DNA of 64,000 nucleotides from contig JAJEKV010000014.1 of NCBI GenBank assembly GCA_021234155.1, positions 4,357,563 through 4,421,562 of the forward strand, given 5' to 3'. Under the pieces are notes generated by a model. The model was given only the letters and a program-made list of their open reading frames with translations. It was not told the DNA's origin and made no database searches. Every line of letters begins with the position of its first letter. Positions within the stretch are counted from its first letter, which is position 1. Origin of the DNA: Isoetes taiwanensis. Its lineage: Eukaryota > Streptophyta > Lycopodiopsida > Isoetales > Isoetaceae. Positions 11,388 through 24,480 of this stretch are shown in pieces. Both the position numbers and the translations under genes were made by a program.

Positions 11388-11759
11388 TGTTAGAAAATAA
11401 TACTCAATATATATTGTTAAAGAACTCCTCAATATTTGAACTAGACAACCAACTTAGTGTTATTTGATCTAGACAATAAACTTAAGCCTTAACCATAACC
11501 ATAACCATTGAATTCATTCAATAGTATCAAAGCAATGAACTAGTGCAAGATTTACTTCGATCATCATTAACATAAATAAGAAGGAGAATCTCATTATAAA
11601 CGATCACTCATGTGTGATCGAATCCAACCGACCTCTGTGCAGCTCGCAATTGCTCAGCATTCAGCTGATCTTTATTACTCTCCGGCCGAGTCTGTTGCAG
11701 TCGGTTATGCCATAATTGTCTCTTCGAGATTCCAATGGAGTTTTTCCATTGGTCCAACA
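11388..11759 (-). mobile_element. Copia LTR (372 bp, minus strand)
   Basis: This is the reverse complement of the LTR at 112-507, with matching termini (TGTTGG...TAACA read on the minus strand) and only one copy of the 40-bp internal repeat. A polypurine tract lies at 11760-11771 and 3' internal sequence continues to about 11870. It is the 3' LTR of the pol remnant at 12103-14341. Confidence 0.85.
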
Positions 11760-12102
11760 CATCCCCTTCTAACTTTGAATTTGATTAGCCTTATAATATA
11801 AAAATGACCTTATAGATTATAGATCAGACTTCAATATCAATGCTTAACCATTAAGGTTAGGTCAACCCTTCAATCTATTGTCTTCTTGTTTTTCCTATGC
11901 AGATTTGGCTTGAATATTATAAAATTACATATTTGCAGCATTCCCCTTAATGTTAAATATTCATTATCTGCTAAAAATCTTGCTCTAGTATATCAAACTG
12001 TACAAACTTCTGATTGTATTTCTCTGTGCCCTTTGATTTTACTGTATCTTTCTTCACTGAATTTGAATCACCTGTTTTTGTTTCACTTAAACCAATATTC
12101 CC

Positions 12103-14341
12103 CTATAATTTTGTAAAGCTATGTACTGGCAAGACCTTTGTTAAAATAACTGCAGTTTGATCTGCTGTGAATTTGTACTCCACAGAAATGATTCCCTTGA
12201 CAATCATATCTCTGATAAAATGTACTTGAAGCTCAATATACTTTGTCCTTTCATGTAGGACAGGGTTTTTAGCCATAGCTATGCAACTGATATTATCAAT
12301 AAACAATGTTGTAGGCTTATTTTGAACTGCTTCCAGTTCACATAATAATCTTCTGACTCAAACAACTTCTCTACTAGCTAAGGATGTTGCATTATATTCA
12401 GCTTCAGCTGTAGACATGGCTATGCAACCTCGCTTTTTACTTCTCCACGACACTGTGCTTCCACCAATCTGCAAAATATACCCTGAGGTAGATTCTCCTA
12501 TGTCCAAATCTCCACCCCAGTCTGCATCTGAGTATGCAGTTAATTCTAAACTTGTATTTGTGAATGTTAGACCTTCATCATATGTTCCCTTTAAAAATCT
12601 GAGTACCCTTTTGGCAGCAAGCCAATGTTGTTTTCCAGGATTATTTCCAAACCTAGTATGCCTAGTCTACTGCAGTTGGCTATGTATAGAAGACATCCCA
12701 CCAACTCTCTATATGGATAATTCTCCATTTGTGCCATTTCAGCTTCAGATTTAGGGCTTAGGTCAGAGCACAATCTCTGGCCTGTTGCTAGTGGTGTTTT
12801 CACACTATTGCAGTTAGCTAATCCTTTCTCCAACATACCTTGAATATTGTTGCTCTATGTCAGAGTTATTCTTTTTTGTTCTCGATTCCTGTGTACTTCA
12901 ATACCAAGGAATTTTTGCAATGACCCTAGGTCTGTCATTTGAAATCTATTGCTTAGTACTATTTTGCAAAAATTCAGACATTCCATATTGTTTGCAACCA
13001 TTATGCAGTCATCAACATACAAAGCAATGAAGCAAAAAGTATTTTTCTCTCTGTAGACATACAAATTACCTTCATTTTGAAGTTTAAAGAAACCTTGCTC
13101 CTTCATAAAGTTGTCCATGCATAAAATACCATTGTCTTGGTGATTGTTTGAGACCATATACTGCTCTTTTAAGTTTACATACTAAATTTCCTCCTTGTTC
13201 AAATCCTTTTACTTGTTGCATAAATATCTCCTCATCAAGGTTAGCATTTAGGAAAGCAGTATTTACATCCATGTAGTGAATCTCAAGATCCAAAGCATTT
13301 GCATATGCAAGAAGTATTATCAAACTTGTAGCTTTACTATTGGAGAGAAAGTTTCCTCATAATCAATCCCCCTTTTATGTGAAAATCTTTGTGCTACTAA
13401 TCTTGCCTTGAACTTTCTTTTGCCATCATTGTCAATCTTTATCTTATATATCCATTTATTTCCAACTATATTTTTGTGTACTGGTTTCTCAACAACTTCA
13501 TACGTTTTTGTCCTATCAAAGGATTCCATTTCTCTTTCCATTGCAATCTTCCATTCTTTTGCATTCTCACTAGTCATAGCTTCTTCATAACTCTGTGGTA
13601 TGCTTGGCTCAAGTATTGCCATGATTTCGTTTATCTCTACTTCATTCCTTTGTAACCTTTTTGATGTGCCTGTTACTGTCCTCCCAAGTTCCTCATAGTT
13701 TGCATCTTTATTCCCTTCTTTTAACTTCTCAACTTCTGTTTTCCTAGCTTCTTTACCATGTTGAACATCCCTGTTATCCACCTCAGCATATTCATGTTCA
13801 ACTTTATCCCTTTGCTTACTAATTTCTTCATCTTGTTTTGATTGCTTCACTTTGAGTTTCTTCAACAAACAACCCTGATCTATTGTCAATTTTCTTTTCT
13901 GTCTTTGTAAAGTATCATTTCATTGAATCTAACATCCCTTCCAACAATGATTTTCCTACTTTCTGGAATATATAAACTATAGCCCTTAGATTGTTCATCA
14001 TATCCTACCATAAAGCACCTAACTGCTCTGTCATCTAATTTTTTTCTTTTTTCTTTTTGAATATGCAAAAAAGCAATACTTCCAAATGCTCGAAAATTCT
14101 CATACCTTATTTTTGTGTTGCTCCAAAGATGCTCTGCTATTTGTCCATTTAGACTTGATAGAGGTTCCTTATTTTGTATAAATACTGCATTTTTTACAGC
14201 CTCCTCCCATAGAAAGTTGGGTAATCCTGATTGCTTTAGCATTGATCTTATTGAATCAAGAATTGACCTGTTTTTCCTTTCTACAACTCCATTTTGTTGT
14301 GGAGTATGGCTGCAAGTTACTTCGTCTACCAATGGATACAT
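12103..14341 (-). pseudogene. pol: Copia pol: integrase C-terminus, reverse transcriptase, RNase H
   Basis: Read on the minus strand, 14341-13886 is the distal integrase (TPQQNGVVERKN and the rest of the core). Next is an acidic linker, then RT from about 13620 (GNKWIYKIK, then RLVAQRF). RT continues through 13323-13084 (DVNTAFLNA, VYGLKQSPRQW) and 13157-12855 with the catalytic YVDD. RNase H follows (12836-12591, 12306-12103; HERTKYIELQVHFIRD). At least four frameshifts or stops break it. It contains exactly the half of pol missing from the element at 112-2800; integrase homology starts here where it stops there. Confidence 0.9.
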
Positions 14342-14345
14342 TTAA

Positions 14346-16779
14346 TCTATGGCTAGAAAAATTAAAAACCTTTGGAAAATAAGCTATCGCTCTTTATTTG
14401 CGTTGAGCTTCGATGGTTGACGATATGCTCCTTGCCGGAGGTTAGCATCCCAAGGTCTGCAGATTGGGTCACAGAAGAAAGGTCGTCTGGTAGCTTTTTA
14501 ACTCACCTCACAATTATGTTTAATATGAAGAAGCTCGTGGCCAATGAAAGGCATGTGTAGCTCAAGGTAAAGGCCCCCAACTCTGCCAGATTGTTGCCAA
14601 GGCTCCACTCTGTTTGCTTGTCTGCCTATCGGCCTGCGTGATTTTTATTTAAATGCAGGTACATATTTCCAAATTCTTGCTTAAGATACCAATGACAGAT
14701 CTGAATCTCCATCAGGCTATCTTTCTTGGCCATGCACGAGGTGTGAAGATGGACTTTCAGCATTAGTAGATCTGCTATCCCCTTTAGATAAGTATCCCTC
14801 TACTGATCGTGAGTAGATGATCCATCCAACCCTGCAGAAAATTCATCCAAGCCATTTTCATTTATTGTGTAGAAAATCTAATTGCCTGGTCCATGTCCCT
14901 GTTTTCCAGCCCTTTGTACATAGTTGCAACAACACAAATCAGTTCAGGTCACATGACATTAAGGGCTACATTAATTGGAGTCTCATCTAGTGATGAAAGG
15001 TTGTGTTATAGATTGCCCAGATTGTACAAACAATGTAGGCTCTACAATAGTTCCAGTCGATTCCTGAGTTTCTTCCTTTTGTGCAGTCCATTAAGTTAAA
15101 GATAGGGTTATTGTTTTCATCCCAAGTTCATCCCATTTCGCGATGGCATGAGCATGGTGAAAAGGCAAAGATGAGTGATGGTGTGGCAAAACACGAAGGG
15201 GTGGAAATATGAAGAATTTGCCTAGCCAACTTCGCAATTTTTTAGAATAAGCATATTTCACCGTGGTGACTTGGCATTTCATTGTATGATGTGGCATGTC
15301 ACATGATGTCTAAGCATTTTATGCACTTTTCATAGAAATTGATACCGAAGGAGCCACCAATCTTCGGATATGAAGGTTCAGAAGCCACCAAGTTAGATGG
15401 CTGGGGTTTCCAAATCCCTCCTTGCTAATGATCTATAGAATTTAGCCAAAGTTAAAGATAAAAATTGGCTTTAGATAGATAATAATAACGTCGCAACAAC
15501 AAAGCTTGAATCCCTCATAACAACGGAGAAACCATATTCATGGGCATTGCCATTATTTTGTCAAAAACATATCACAATATGGATTAAAAGACATAAGTCA
15601 AATACAAAATATAGTGATTTGTGCAAGCTTTTATGCATTCACATGCATTGTTCGTTCCACCTAATAAAGAAGTCGAAAAACATTTGTGCATGTGTCTATA
15701 GGATCCTAGCATTAAGATCTTAGCATTCTTCTTTGCAAAAAAAAGGTGCCGAGGAAACATGGGGGGATTTAATTTAATCCAATAATGTTTGCCCGATCAC
15801 GAACCGTATCTTTATAACCTAAGATTGTCAAATGTTTTGGATGGTATTCGTATAAGAATACCGTAAAAGCTGACAGTGGCACTGTGGATTCGAAATAAAA
15901 GAATCGAATCTGGGGTTCTATTTCTCTGGCGTTTAGGCTCAAATGATGCCGATGCAGCAGGCGGCTATGGCGGCTATGGTGCCTCCATGCTTGTGCAGGC
16001 ACTGAGGCGCTCCATTTTTTCTGTAGGAACTATGGCAAGTATAGCGCTTCTGTAGGAACTGTGGCCGCTATGGCGGGTCGTTTTTCCCTTTTTTGTTGCT
16101 TGCTTTTGGTCTATTTTGACAGTTCAGCTTGCAAAGGAAAGGAAAGGAAAGCTCGAATGCAATTTGTCATCGAAAAACAGGGGTCGTGGCCATGGCTTGT
16201 TGGGCGCAAAACCCTGCTTCTTCTGGCATGACTCTGCAGTGAAGAGCATAAGACGACCTGTAGGTGTTTGAATCCTTCTGTGATACAGATGAAAGGAGGG
16301 ACATATTACCTTCAGAGTTTCTGGATAATCTGTGTCTTCAAAGGCTGGTTGATCAGGTGAGCCAAGGGCATAGGATTCTTGTTGGGGTTCAATTCCCCAA
16401 GCCCTGGTCTGTTGCAAGTCTGAGTTCTATCAGGATTTCCAGGTAAATAAGTGATGTGCCACCTATAAATTGCCGTGCTTGGCATACATATCATGGATGG
16501 CATTGCAGCAAGAATGCTAACTTAAGTAGCACTATCTATCTCTTGGCATGCCTGTTGCATGTGGCTACAGATTACATGCTGAGAATACAACCCAATCCTG
16601 AAAGAGCATGAGAGCAAATTCTGGTTATACATGTTGTCAAAAATCATTCGTGCATGATTTATGCTACCATATCTTCTATATGCAGTGTCGAGGATAGTGC
16701 CAACAATGACCTCTAGTCATATCACCATCAGGCATCCGAGCATGAATCATTTTAGTTTCTGCTAGGGCTGCAAGACTAG
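14346..16779. other. Spacer, nothing recognised
   Basis: Only short frames without recognisable domains. Copia homology stops at about 14330. Confidence 0.5.
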
Positions 16780-18005
16780 CAAATACATTTAAACTCCAAG
16801 CAGATATCGTCGGGCTGCAACCCCTTTTTGTTGGACTTTAGTCTCATGGTATTGATCGAAGACCCCTTGGGCATCATGAAGCCATCCACACTTACCATAC
16901 ATGATAATCATTGCAGAACTAATAATGGCAGTCCATGATAAGTGCCTTTAAAGCATCCTACCAAATAATTGTGTTGATCCTGTCAGATATCCACTCATGG
17001 ACTACCACCTCAGCGTGAAGTTTCTTTCCCTGCCCTATGAAAGTCAAGCATACACTTAGAATCATTGTATGTGCAAACTTATCTGTGCTGAGACCCTTTC
17101 TGCTGCATTTGCTCAAAAATCTTGAAAGCACTTCCCTTGTCTTTATGTTGTATATATGCAGAAAACACTCGCCATACATATTGATAAGAGCTTCTACAAC
17201 AACACCTTCGAACTCTAATCTTTTCATTATTTCATTATCAAATACCTGCAAAATGGTTCAGTGACATGACTCCAAACTCCAGTGCGTCCCCAACTCCAGT
17301 CTCCACTTCAGCCTGGAAAATAAATTCAAACAAGTCATCCAAGCAGTCTCTCTGAATCATCATAGAATTGAATCACAGGCCGGCCCAGTGTAAGTGTAGA
17401 TATTTTCCATCAGATGATAGGAATTGTGGGGATCCATCTGGATGAGCTGCTGGAAGCATCTCAATCCTAGATCTGCTTCCCCATATGTATTGCAAGCACT
17501 AAGCAGAGATGTCCACATTTCTTTACATGGGGTACACGGTGCAGTTTGAGGTAATTTTTCTGCCACATACAATTGTCCTGATCGTGCAAGGAGATCAACC
17601 ATACAAGAATAACGATCCATTATTGCTGCAATCCCAAATTCTTCTGTCATTCTCTTGAAATAATTCCGGCCCTTCGAGATCAGATTCCCATGGCTACATG
17701 CATTGAGAAGACATATGAATGTCGTAGAATTTGGCTTTACTCCAAGTCACAGCCATCCTTAAAACAGTCCACAGCCATATTACCACTACTCATGCCATAT
17801 TCTATAGCCAACACATCAGTGCTTCCTTAAGAATACTAAGAAATGTGAGCTTGTTAGCTTCAACCGCTTTTTGCTTAAATAGTTTAAAAGCTGCTGGGCC
17901 ATCTGCTTTCTGAATATATGCTGCAATCATCCATGAAATAACATCCCGCTTAAGCAATCTGTCAAATACTTGTGGGGCATCATGGAACCTGGAACCTGAC
18001 ATAAA
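16780..18005 (-). pseudogene. Pentatricopeptide repeat (PPR) protein fragment
   Basis: PPR proteins bind organellar RNA. Several PPR-like pieces are readable on the minus strand. 18002-17802 gives a motif with VFDRLLKRDVISW. 17650-17360 gives the E-type segment (YSCMVDLLARSGQL, then LLSACNTYGEADLG). 17251-16958 has EALINMYGECF and GQGKKLHAEVV, and about 16940-16860 a partial MYGKCGWLHDAQ. Frames change repeatedly. The E segment, normally C-terminal, lies 5' of further PPR units, so the order is scrambled or two copies are joined. It is a non-functional relic, possibly of a PLS-class gene. Confidence 0.75.
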
Positions 18006-18170
18006 CTGCAGTCATTATATTCCATGAGATCACGGTTCCATGGGACCTGGAAGATGCTGATTGCCGCCTTGTACAATCCATGGTGCCGTATCCTGCAATC
18101 ATACATCTTCCTGTATGTAACATCCACTTGGTTGACATCTTCCATGCATGTAACAGAGGATTTAGACATC

Positions 18171-19429
18171 TGCCTGTTCTTAGCTTTTTTATTTTCCGTT
18201 GCTTGTGTATCTATGATGTTAGTATATCGGTGTTGCCATAGCTACAGAATATTTTATTACTAATCTTGTTAACTGTTTGTCCTTTTTAAGCGCATCCAGT
18301 AATATTCTTAATTCCTCTAGGATTAGTTCATTAGAAACTTTGATTGTAGACATTTGTTGGAGGCCAGCTCAGAATCCTTTGTTTTATTCTATTGCTTGTA
18401 AAATGTAAGGTTATGTGAAAATCCCCTTTTTTTATATGTATTTTGATCACTTTCTTTGATGTTATAGTTCAATGACTTGAAGAACCAAGAACCTATTTAT
18501 CTTAATTTTGACGAGGTTAGCAATTTTATTGGAAATTTTAAGATGCCTCTCTATTTACATTTAATTGTTAACTAGAATAGCCTTGGAGCAGTGATTTCAC
18601 CTTTTTACTATATTCTTCAATAGTGGCATCCATCTCATTCCGAACATGATGCTTCCGAACATGATGCTGGTCTATCTTACAGCAAGAAAGTAATTCAGCC
18701 ATTTGTTATATAGTCAAAAGCAGATGTGGCCAAGCTTCAACCCTCTCTCATGCTCATGTTAATATATAAGGCTTAAAGACTTAAATTCAAAAATATAGAG
18801 GAGGCATATAACTTGATTGAAATACTTCCTTGCTGGATGCAGTAATACTGGCCTTTCCATAAGTAATGGAAGGCTAGTCCATAATCTAATCAGTAAATAT
18901 GGCCTTATTGATATTGTGATTTTAAGCAGCTTACTTAGAATCTGTGTTAAATCCAAAAATATAGAGACATATAACTTGTTTGAAATAGGTGCATAATTTG
19001 AGAATTGACCAAGTTCTTTTCTTTCTTAAACAGGTTAGCGAAGATGAAGAACGCAATCAGCCCAATGATAAAGGTCCATCTCCTACCAACGACGATAATC
19101 TGGAATGAAAATAATCCATGGTAGAAAGTGTTTCAAAATGAAAACTATTGGATTTATTTTGATCAATGTTAGAAGTACTCTAAATGTAAAACGATCTTCC
19201 ATTTGACCTTAATTTCCTTATTTTGTCAAGTAATTTACTGGTGCACGCAATTCCTTTTCATTTTTTCTTCCTCTGTTCATTGTGCATGATGCAACTATGG
19301 ACTCAAATGAAACCAATCTGGGATGATCTCAAATATAAATCCCTTCCCTCCCCCCCCCCCAAAAAAAAAGAAAAAAAAAATCTATTAATGAAAAGATAAA
19401 ATGACAAAAAATAAAGGTGGAATTGCCAC
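18171..19429. other. Spacer with one possible terminal exon
   Basis: No gene is clear. At 19031-19033 CAG precedes a 25-codon open segment (19034-19108; VSEDEERNQPNDK...) ending in TGA, which looks like a small last exon, but no upstream exon could be linked to it. Confidence 0.3.
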
Positions 19430-20050
19430 AAAAGGACATAAAGTGAAGGTATGATGGACACAAATTTGACAATAGTCTCATTATAAAATTGACATGCATA
19501 TGTTGCAAAAAGACTTAAATTTTGACACAATTTTGTTACTCAACTATTATAAAAAGGAAACTAGTTCGTCATAACAAAAAGATATACAACGTGTAATAAG
19601 AGTTGTAAATCTGACGCAAAGGATGTCAACCTATGCAAGCTAGGTGCACCAATATGATGTAACAAGTTAGTTGCATAATCGAGACTAATATGATATAAAT
19701 ATGACGCAGTTGTCGACAAACTTGAATATAAGTTTTGACATAAATATGCCATGCTATTGTTACAAACGTAGTCATTGTGTTAAGACTAATCTGATAAAAA
19801 ATAGGACACAAACATTGAATAACTTAGACATAAGCTCGACACAAATATGGCATGCAATTGCCACAAATGCAGTCATTGTGTCGAAACTAATATGATACAA
19901 AATATGACGTAATTATTGAATAACTTGGATACAAGATCGACGCAAACATGCTATGCAATTGCCACAAATGTAGTCATTATGTCATTTTTGCGTTATGTGG
20001 TCGTGACGGAATACTTGACGCAAAAGTTGACGTCCATGCGACATCAAAGT
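19430..20050. repeat. TGACACAA/TGACGCAA-rich array with ~101-bp units
   Basis: A degenerate repeat containing GTAGTCATTGTGT recurs at 19770, 19871 and 19972, with TTGCCACAAATG before two of the units. The same short words occur at 8263-8810. Together with the CACTA-like end at 20194-20218 this may be the subterminal region of a CACTA-type element. Confidence 0.5.
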
Positions 20051-20059
20051 ATAGCACTT

Positions 20060-21742
20060 TTAGCGTCATTATTCTAGAATGGGACTCGCAAGAAACCAAC
20101 AAAACCGCCCCAACTACCCACGAAAAATAAAGGGAAAATCCAATTATATCATTTGGACCCCAAAAAATACAATGCTAATAGATGTGTAAAAAGGCTGCCC
20201 TATTATGTTGTAGTAGTGAGGGGTGAAAGTGATAAGCCTTGACGGTAGCAAAAAAGGCATAAAATCCTCCCCCAAACCCCGTGGAGAAGTTCGGAGACCC
20301 TTCATACGTTTTTTCCACATCACCAACAAACAAAGTGAGACAACACAAACATACCAGGGGATAGCATCACCCAAGGGGTGGAAAAAACATCCTTCAAATG
20401 GAAGAAAAAAACATGATAAACAGAAATTTGTGCCAATACAATAAACAAAGAAGGGGAGGGTGGGTTCAAAGAGAATAAAATGACTGGCGAGAGGACCCGA
20501 TGAGATGTTGCTTAACTTTAAAATTTGTAATTTGAAAGGGCATCGCGCATGCATGCATGCAAGACATTTGCTACCCCATCCTAGAATGTCAAATGTCTCG
20601 GATCGAGAAGAATGGGGCTCGCGTGAAACCAACAAACCGCCATTACCTCTAGTATTCCATCAAACTCAAATCCAAAAACTATGGTGAATGAAGGTTAAAA
20701 ATCCGAGGCCGGACATGCCACAAAAATAGAATTCCAAATGATGCCAAACCCGGCGGGAAGAAGCCCCTCCCATGCAAACAATCCAAAGAGAATAAAGCTT
20801 ATGGTGCTTCTCATTCATCTCGTTTTTAATGGTGGGCTTGGTATTTCTTTCACACATCCTACCCACGAAAAATAAAGGGAAAATCCAATTAGATCATTTG
20901 GACCCCAAAAAATACAATTCTAATAGATGAGTGGCTGAACCGCCGAGGACTTATCATGCCTTAAAAACCCGCCCTTTCTATCAAAAACCCTAGTGTGATA
21001 AGCCTCTCAATTTCGAACAAGCGGATGTGATATCGCTCCCAAAACCCCGCGTAATATAATGAGGTTTGGGACACCAATGGTGTCATTCACCAACACATCC
21101 AAACAAGAAAAAATAAGGCCGATAGCATCACCCAAATGGTGAAAAAAGAATCACCTAATTGAGGAAAAATATGATAAACCGGACTTGTACAAGATATAAA
21201 CAAAGAGGGTTGGTTCAAGAATAAAGTAGAAGAAGAGGAAGGAAGGATGCGATTTCCTTTTATTTCGCATTCAACAAGCGGGCATCGGGCCATGCATGAT
21301 CCAAAAATTTCCCATTCTAGAATGGGTCAATCCGATGTCACCGGATCGATGCGATTCTAGAATGGGACTAAAAAGAAACCAAAAAACCGCCGACTACCTA
21401 TTCGAAAACAAGGTCAAGGGTGAACCCCGCGGGGCCGAAGGCCAAAGGCCAGGATAGCAAGAAAGACAAAATTGGCTAAACCCGGGCAGGAAGAACCCCT
21501 CCCCGCCTCGAAACAATTCAAAGAATAAAAGCATTGCGAAGAAAAGCCAGCCTCGCGGGATGCGGCTTCGCGCTGAAAAAATTAGAAGGAGGTTGTCATT
21601 CAGCGCGCGTGTGCATGACATCAATGTGTCCCATTCTAGAATGGCGATCCGATGTATGGGAAAAATATTTTTACAGGCCCTTTGAAAGCATGATCCAAGA
21701 TTTGACACTATACGGCGAAAAATGCCCTATTATTTGTAGTAG
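20060..21742. repeat. Nested repeat block with CATTCTAGAATGG motifs
   Basis: A ~70-bp segment starting ACCCACGAAAAATAAAGG is present at about 20115 and again at about 20860. The palindromic ATTCTAGAAT recurs near 20073, 21322, 21352 and 21635, usually followed by GGGACT and AAACCAA...AACCGCC. No coding sequence is supported. The block looks like several overlapping or duplicated non-autonomous element ends. Confidence 0.55.
20194..20218. mobile_element. CACTA-like right terminus
   Basis: The plus strand ends ...CCTATTATGTTGTAGTAGTG, which reads CACTACTACAAC on the minus strand, a typical CACTA-superfamily terminus. A near-copy with the same downstream GAGGGGTGAAA ends at 21744. I could not find matching left ends, so the extent is unknown. 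Confidence 0.4.
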
Positions 21743-24480
21743 TGAGGGGTGAAAATGACCTAGTGGGTCAAAAAGAAGGAACAGTACCGCACCCTTCATA
21801 CTATTTTTTCCACCCTTCACCAATTGAAGTGTAACCTATGCTATGCCCGAAGACCATAAAGGATAATATTTCAATCATAACCTTCTTAAGCCATAATCGC
21901 CCGTGATCCTAATGCCCGAAGGGTAGCGTGTCTTTGAATTTGTAATTTGATTCATTCTTTTGCTACTCGGCCAAATAGCCAGGGAGAAAGAAGCTGGCGA
22001 GAATTTCCGGATTCACTCTAGTATTCCAAAACTCAAACGCCAAAACTATGGTGAAGAAGGTTGTTAATCAAACTCGACCAACAATTCCAATGGATGCCAT
22101 GCGATGGAATAAAAAATGCAAATCCAATTTTGATTTTTAGGTGCCTGTTAATTTGTTTTTTCTTGATTTTTTCAGCCCGGAAACTACCTTCAAATTGGGG
22201 CTAGGAAGACTTCCATGCCTACTTGGCTAAACTAAATGGTTTTGCATCCATCACACTTTCTTGTGATTTTGGCTAAAATTTCACAAATGGTGTCATTCGA
22301 AAAGACAAATATTAAGCCATCAAGAAGCTTATAGTAATTTGAGCAAATATACCAAGGGTTTTGGCAAAGACATTGAATTTCCTTTTAAATACATTCAACA
22401 AGACATAAACATACATGAACATGTTAAAAACCTAAAAAAAAGGGACTACATTGTTCAAGAGTTTTCCTCTAATGCTTCAACTTAATGTACTTGAAACAAG
22501 AAAAGAAAGTGGAGAAAAAAAAAGAAATATAAACTGTGATTTGAAATTTCTTAAAGCTAGTACATACATTAGAAGTTGAATTTGTCATTCAATCTATCCA
22601 TTTTTCCAAGCCCATTCTATCTTAGGGGAAAATAATTGATGTCCTGAAAGATATGATCCAAGATAGGTGAAGGTTTGGCTATTCAACCTAAAAACTCACT
22701 TGGGGAACAAAAAAATTGGGCTAAAAAGCTTCTTTTTTTGGGCATTTTTTCCATTTACTTTAGCCGCTTTTTCCTTGGCAAAATCATTCTTTGGAAAGGG
22801 AGCCATTTGGCTAACCTTAGCCAAGTCCCTTTAAATTCCATGGTTGGTCGCACTAACTCACGAGATTGCCAACAACGAAGTCCCTCCTTGCAAAAGCCCA
22901 AAGCAAAGACTTACGTAAATGTCACCAGTCGAGGGAGATGACCAAGAGAAATGATCACCGGTCGCATCACTCCAATACCATTCCGATTGCCAATTGGAGA
23001 TGAGGAGAGATGCTCCACCGTGGTCTTGCATTCCGGATGATTACACCCTCACTGCGGATGAAATGTGGACATCATTATCACGTTAGCAATTCCCGGTTTG
23101 CTCATGGAAAAAGGATGTCACCGAGTGCACGAGACCATTCCTGTGGGTTAGTGCAGGAAATAGGTAAGCTTTAATACAAGAAAGCAGAAGTGTTGCATCT
23201 TTGGAACAGCTCACAAAACCGAGAAGAAGATAATTGATGTTGATGAGCATGTAGCCACAACTCCCCGGTAGCGGCGCAGGAAAAGGAAACAAAGAAATCA
23301 CACCAAAAGTAAAAGGACCCCAGATCAGCCAAGCACAAGTCCACAAGGGTTCACACTCCACGACCAAGACATGGGAAAAAGGTACATGCCTGCTTTTTCG
23401 TGGCTCGATTTTGAATTGGCAAAGATTAGAAGGTGCTGTAGACATTGGACATGACAAAGTACCAAAGAGCCTTCAAAGACACCGCGAAGACTGGCGAAGA
23501 CAACGGTCTTTGGAGACACCAAAGCATGCTGAATCCAAGGGAGATTCAAGTAGTACCGATGGTGCCAACAATTATAGTATAGTTCCAAATTCCGCATTTT
23601 GCCTCTACAAAGGCCTCCTCTAACACCTTGTTCTTTGCGGGGAAGGAAAACGATGGCGAAGATGTCGGCAATCGATTCGAGGCATCGTTAAGCGGTGAAA
23701 CATTGACACGGTCAAGGGCCGAAGGTTGTGGAAGAAGAAAGTGAGGGTGAGTCGAAAAATGACCTTGATGAGGACGTCCCCATAGAAGTAGCATTTGGAA
23801 AGAAAAACATGGCTAATGTAATTTTGCCTTATGTATTTCAAAGCGTGCAAACCTTGATTTTGCAAGACAACCCTAAACCATCACCCAAAAGGTTTTGTTC
23901 AAACAATTAATATATTTGATCCCCGTTTTATTCCACCTTTAATGTGCAAATTTTGGTTTGGATTATTCATTCAACTTAGGCTTCAGAAAAAACTTGTCCG
24001 CCGAAAAAAGAAGGCACCAATGGTTATACTTAGTGAATCGATGAAGAAGACAATACAGATAAAAGAAGTGCCAAAGACAAACTCTAACATACAAAAGGTG
24101 CCTCAAGTATCCCTGTTACATTTCAGAATGTGTATTCTCTACAAATTTCGGTTGTTAATTGGAGCTCATTCTTGCATGCGGGAGAACAAGACAGTCGTGA
24201 ATGAAGAAACCAATGACAAAGGCAAAGCAAGGGTTACCGATAGCCGGAAACACCCATACATTGGGGGCGGGGAGATACTAATAAGGATGTATCGACTATG
24301 GCTATCAGCACTCTCCATCATCCGGTAGCAAAGATAAAGCGTAGTCCAAAGAGGTTGCGGCCTGTCCAAAGACCTCCCGATAGCACTTCCCAGCAGAGTC
24401 CAGCACACATTGCAGCACAGACAAGCACGATGCAGCACACATCGACAGTGGTTGCAAACGCCCAAGGATGGACACCCAGA

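Noticed and set aside
16780-18005. PPR region as a functional host gene
   Set aside because: Frames break in every repeat and the E-type segment is out of order.
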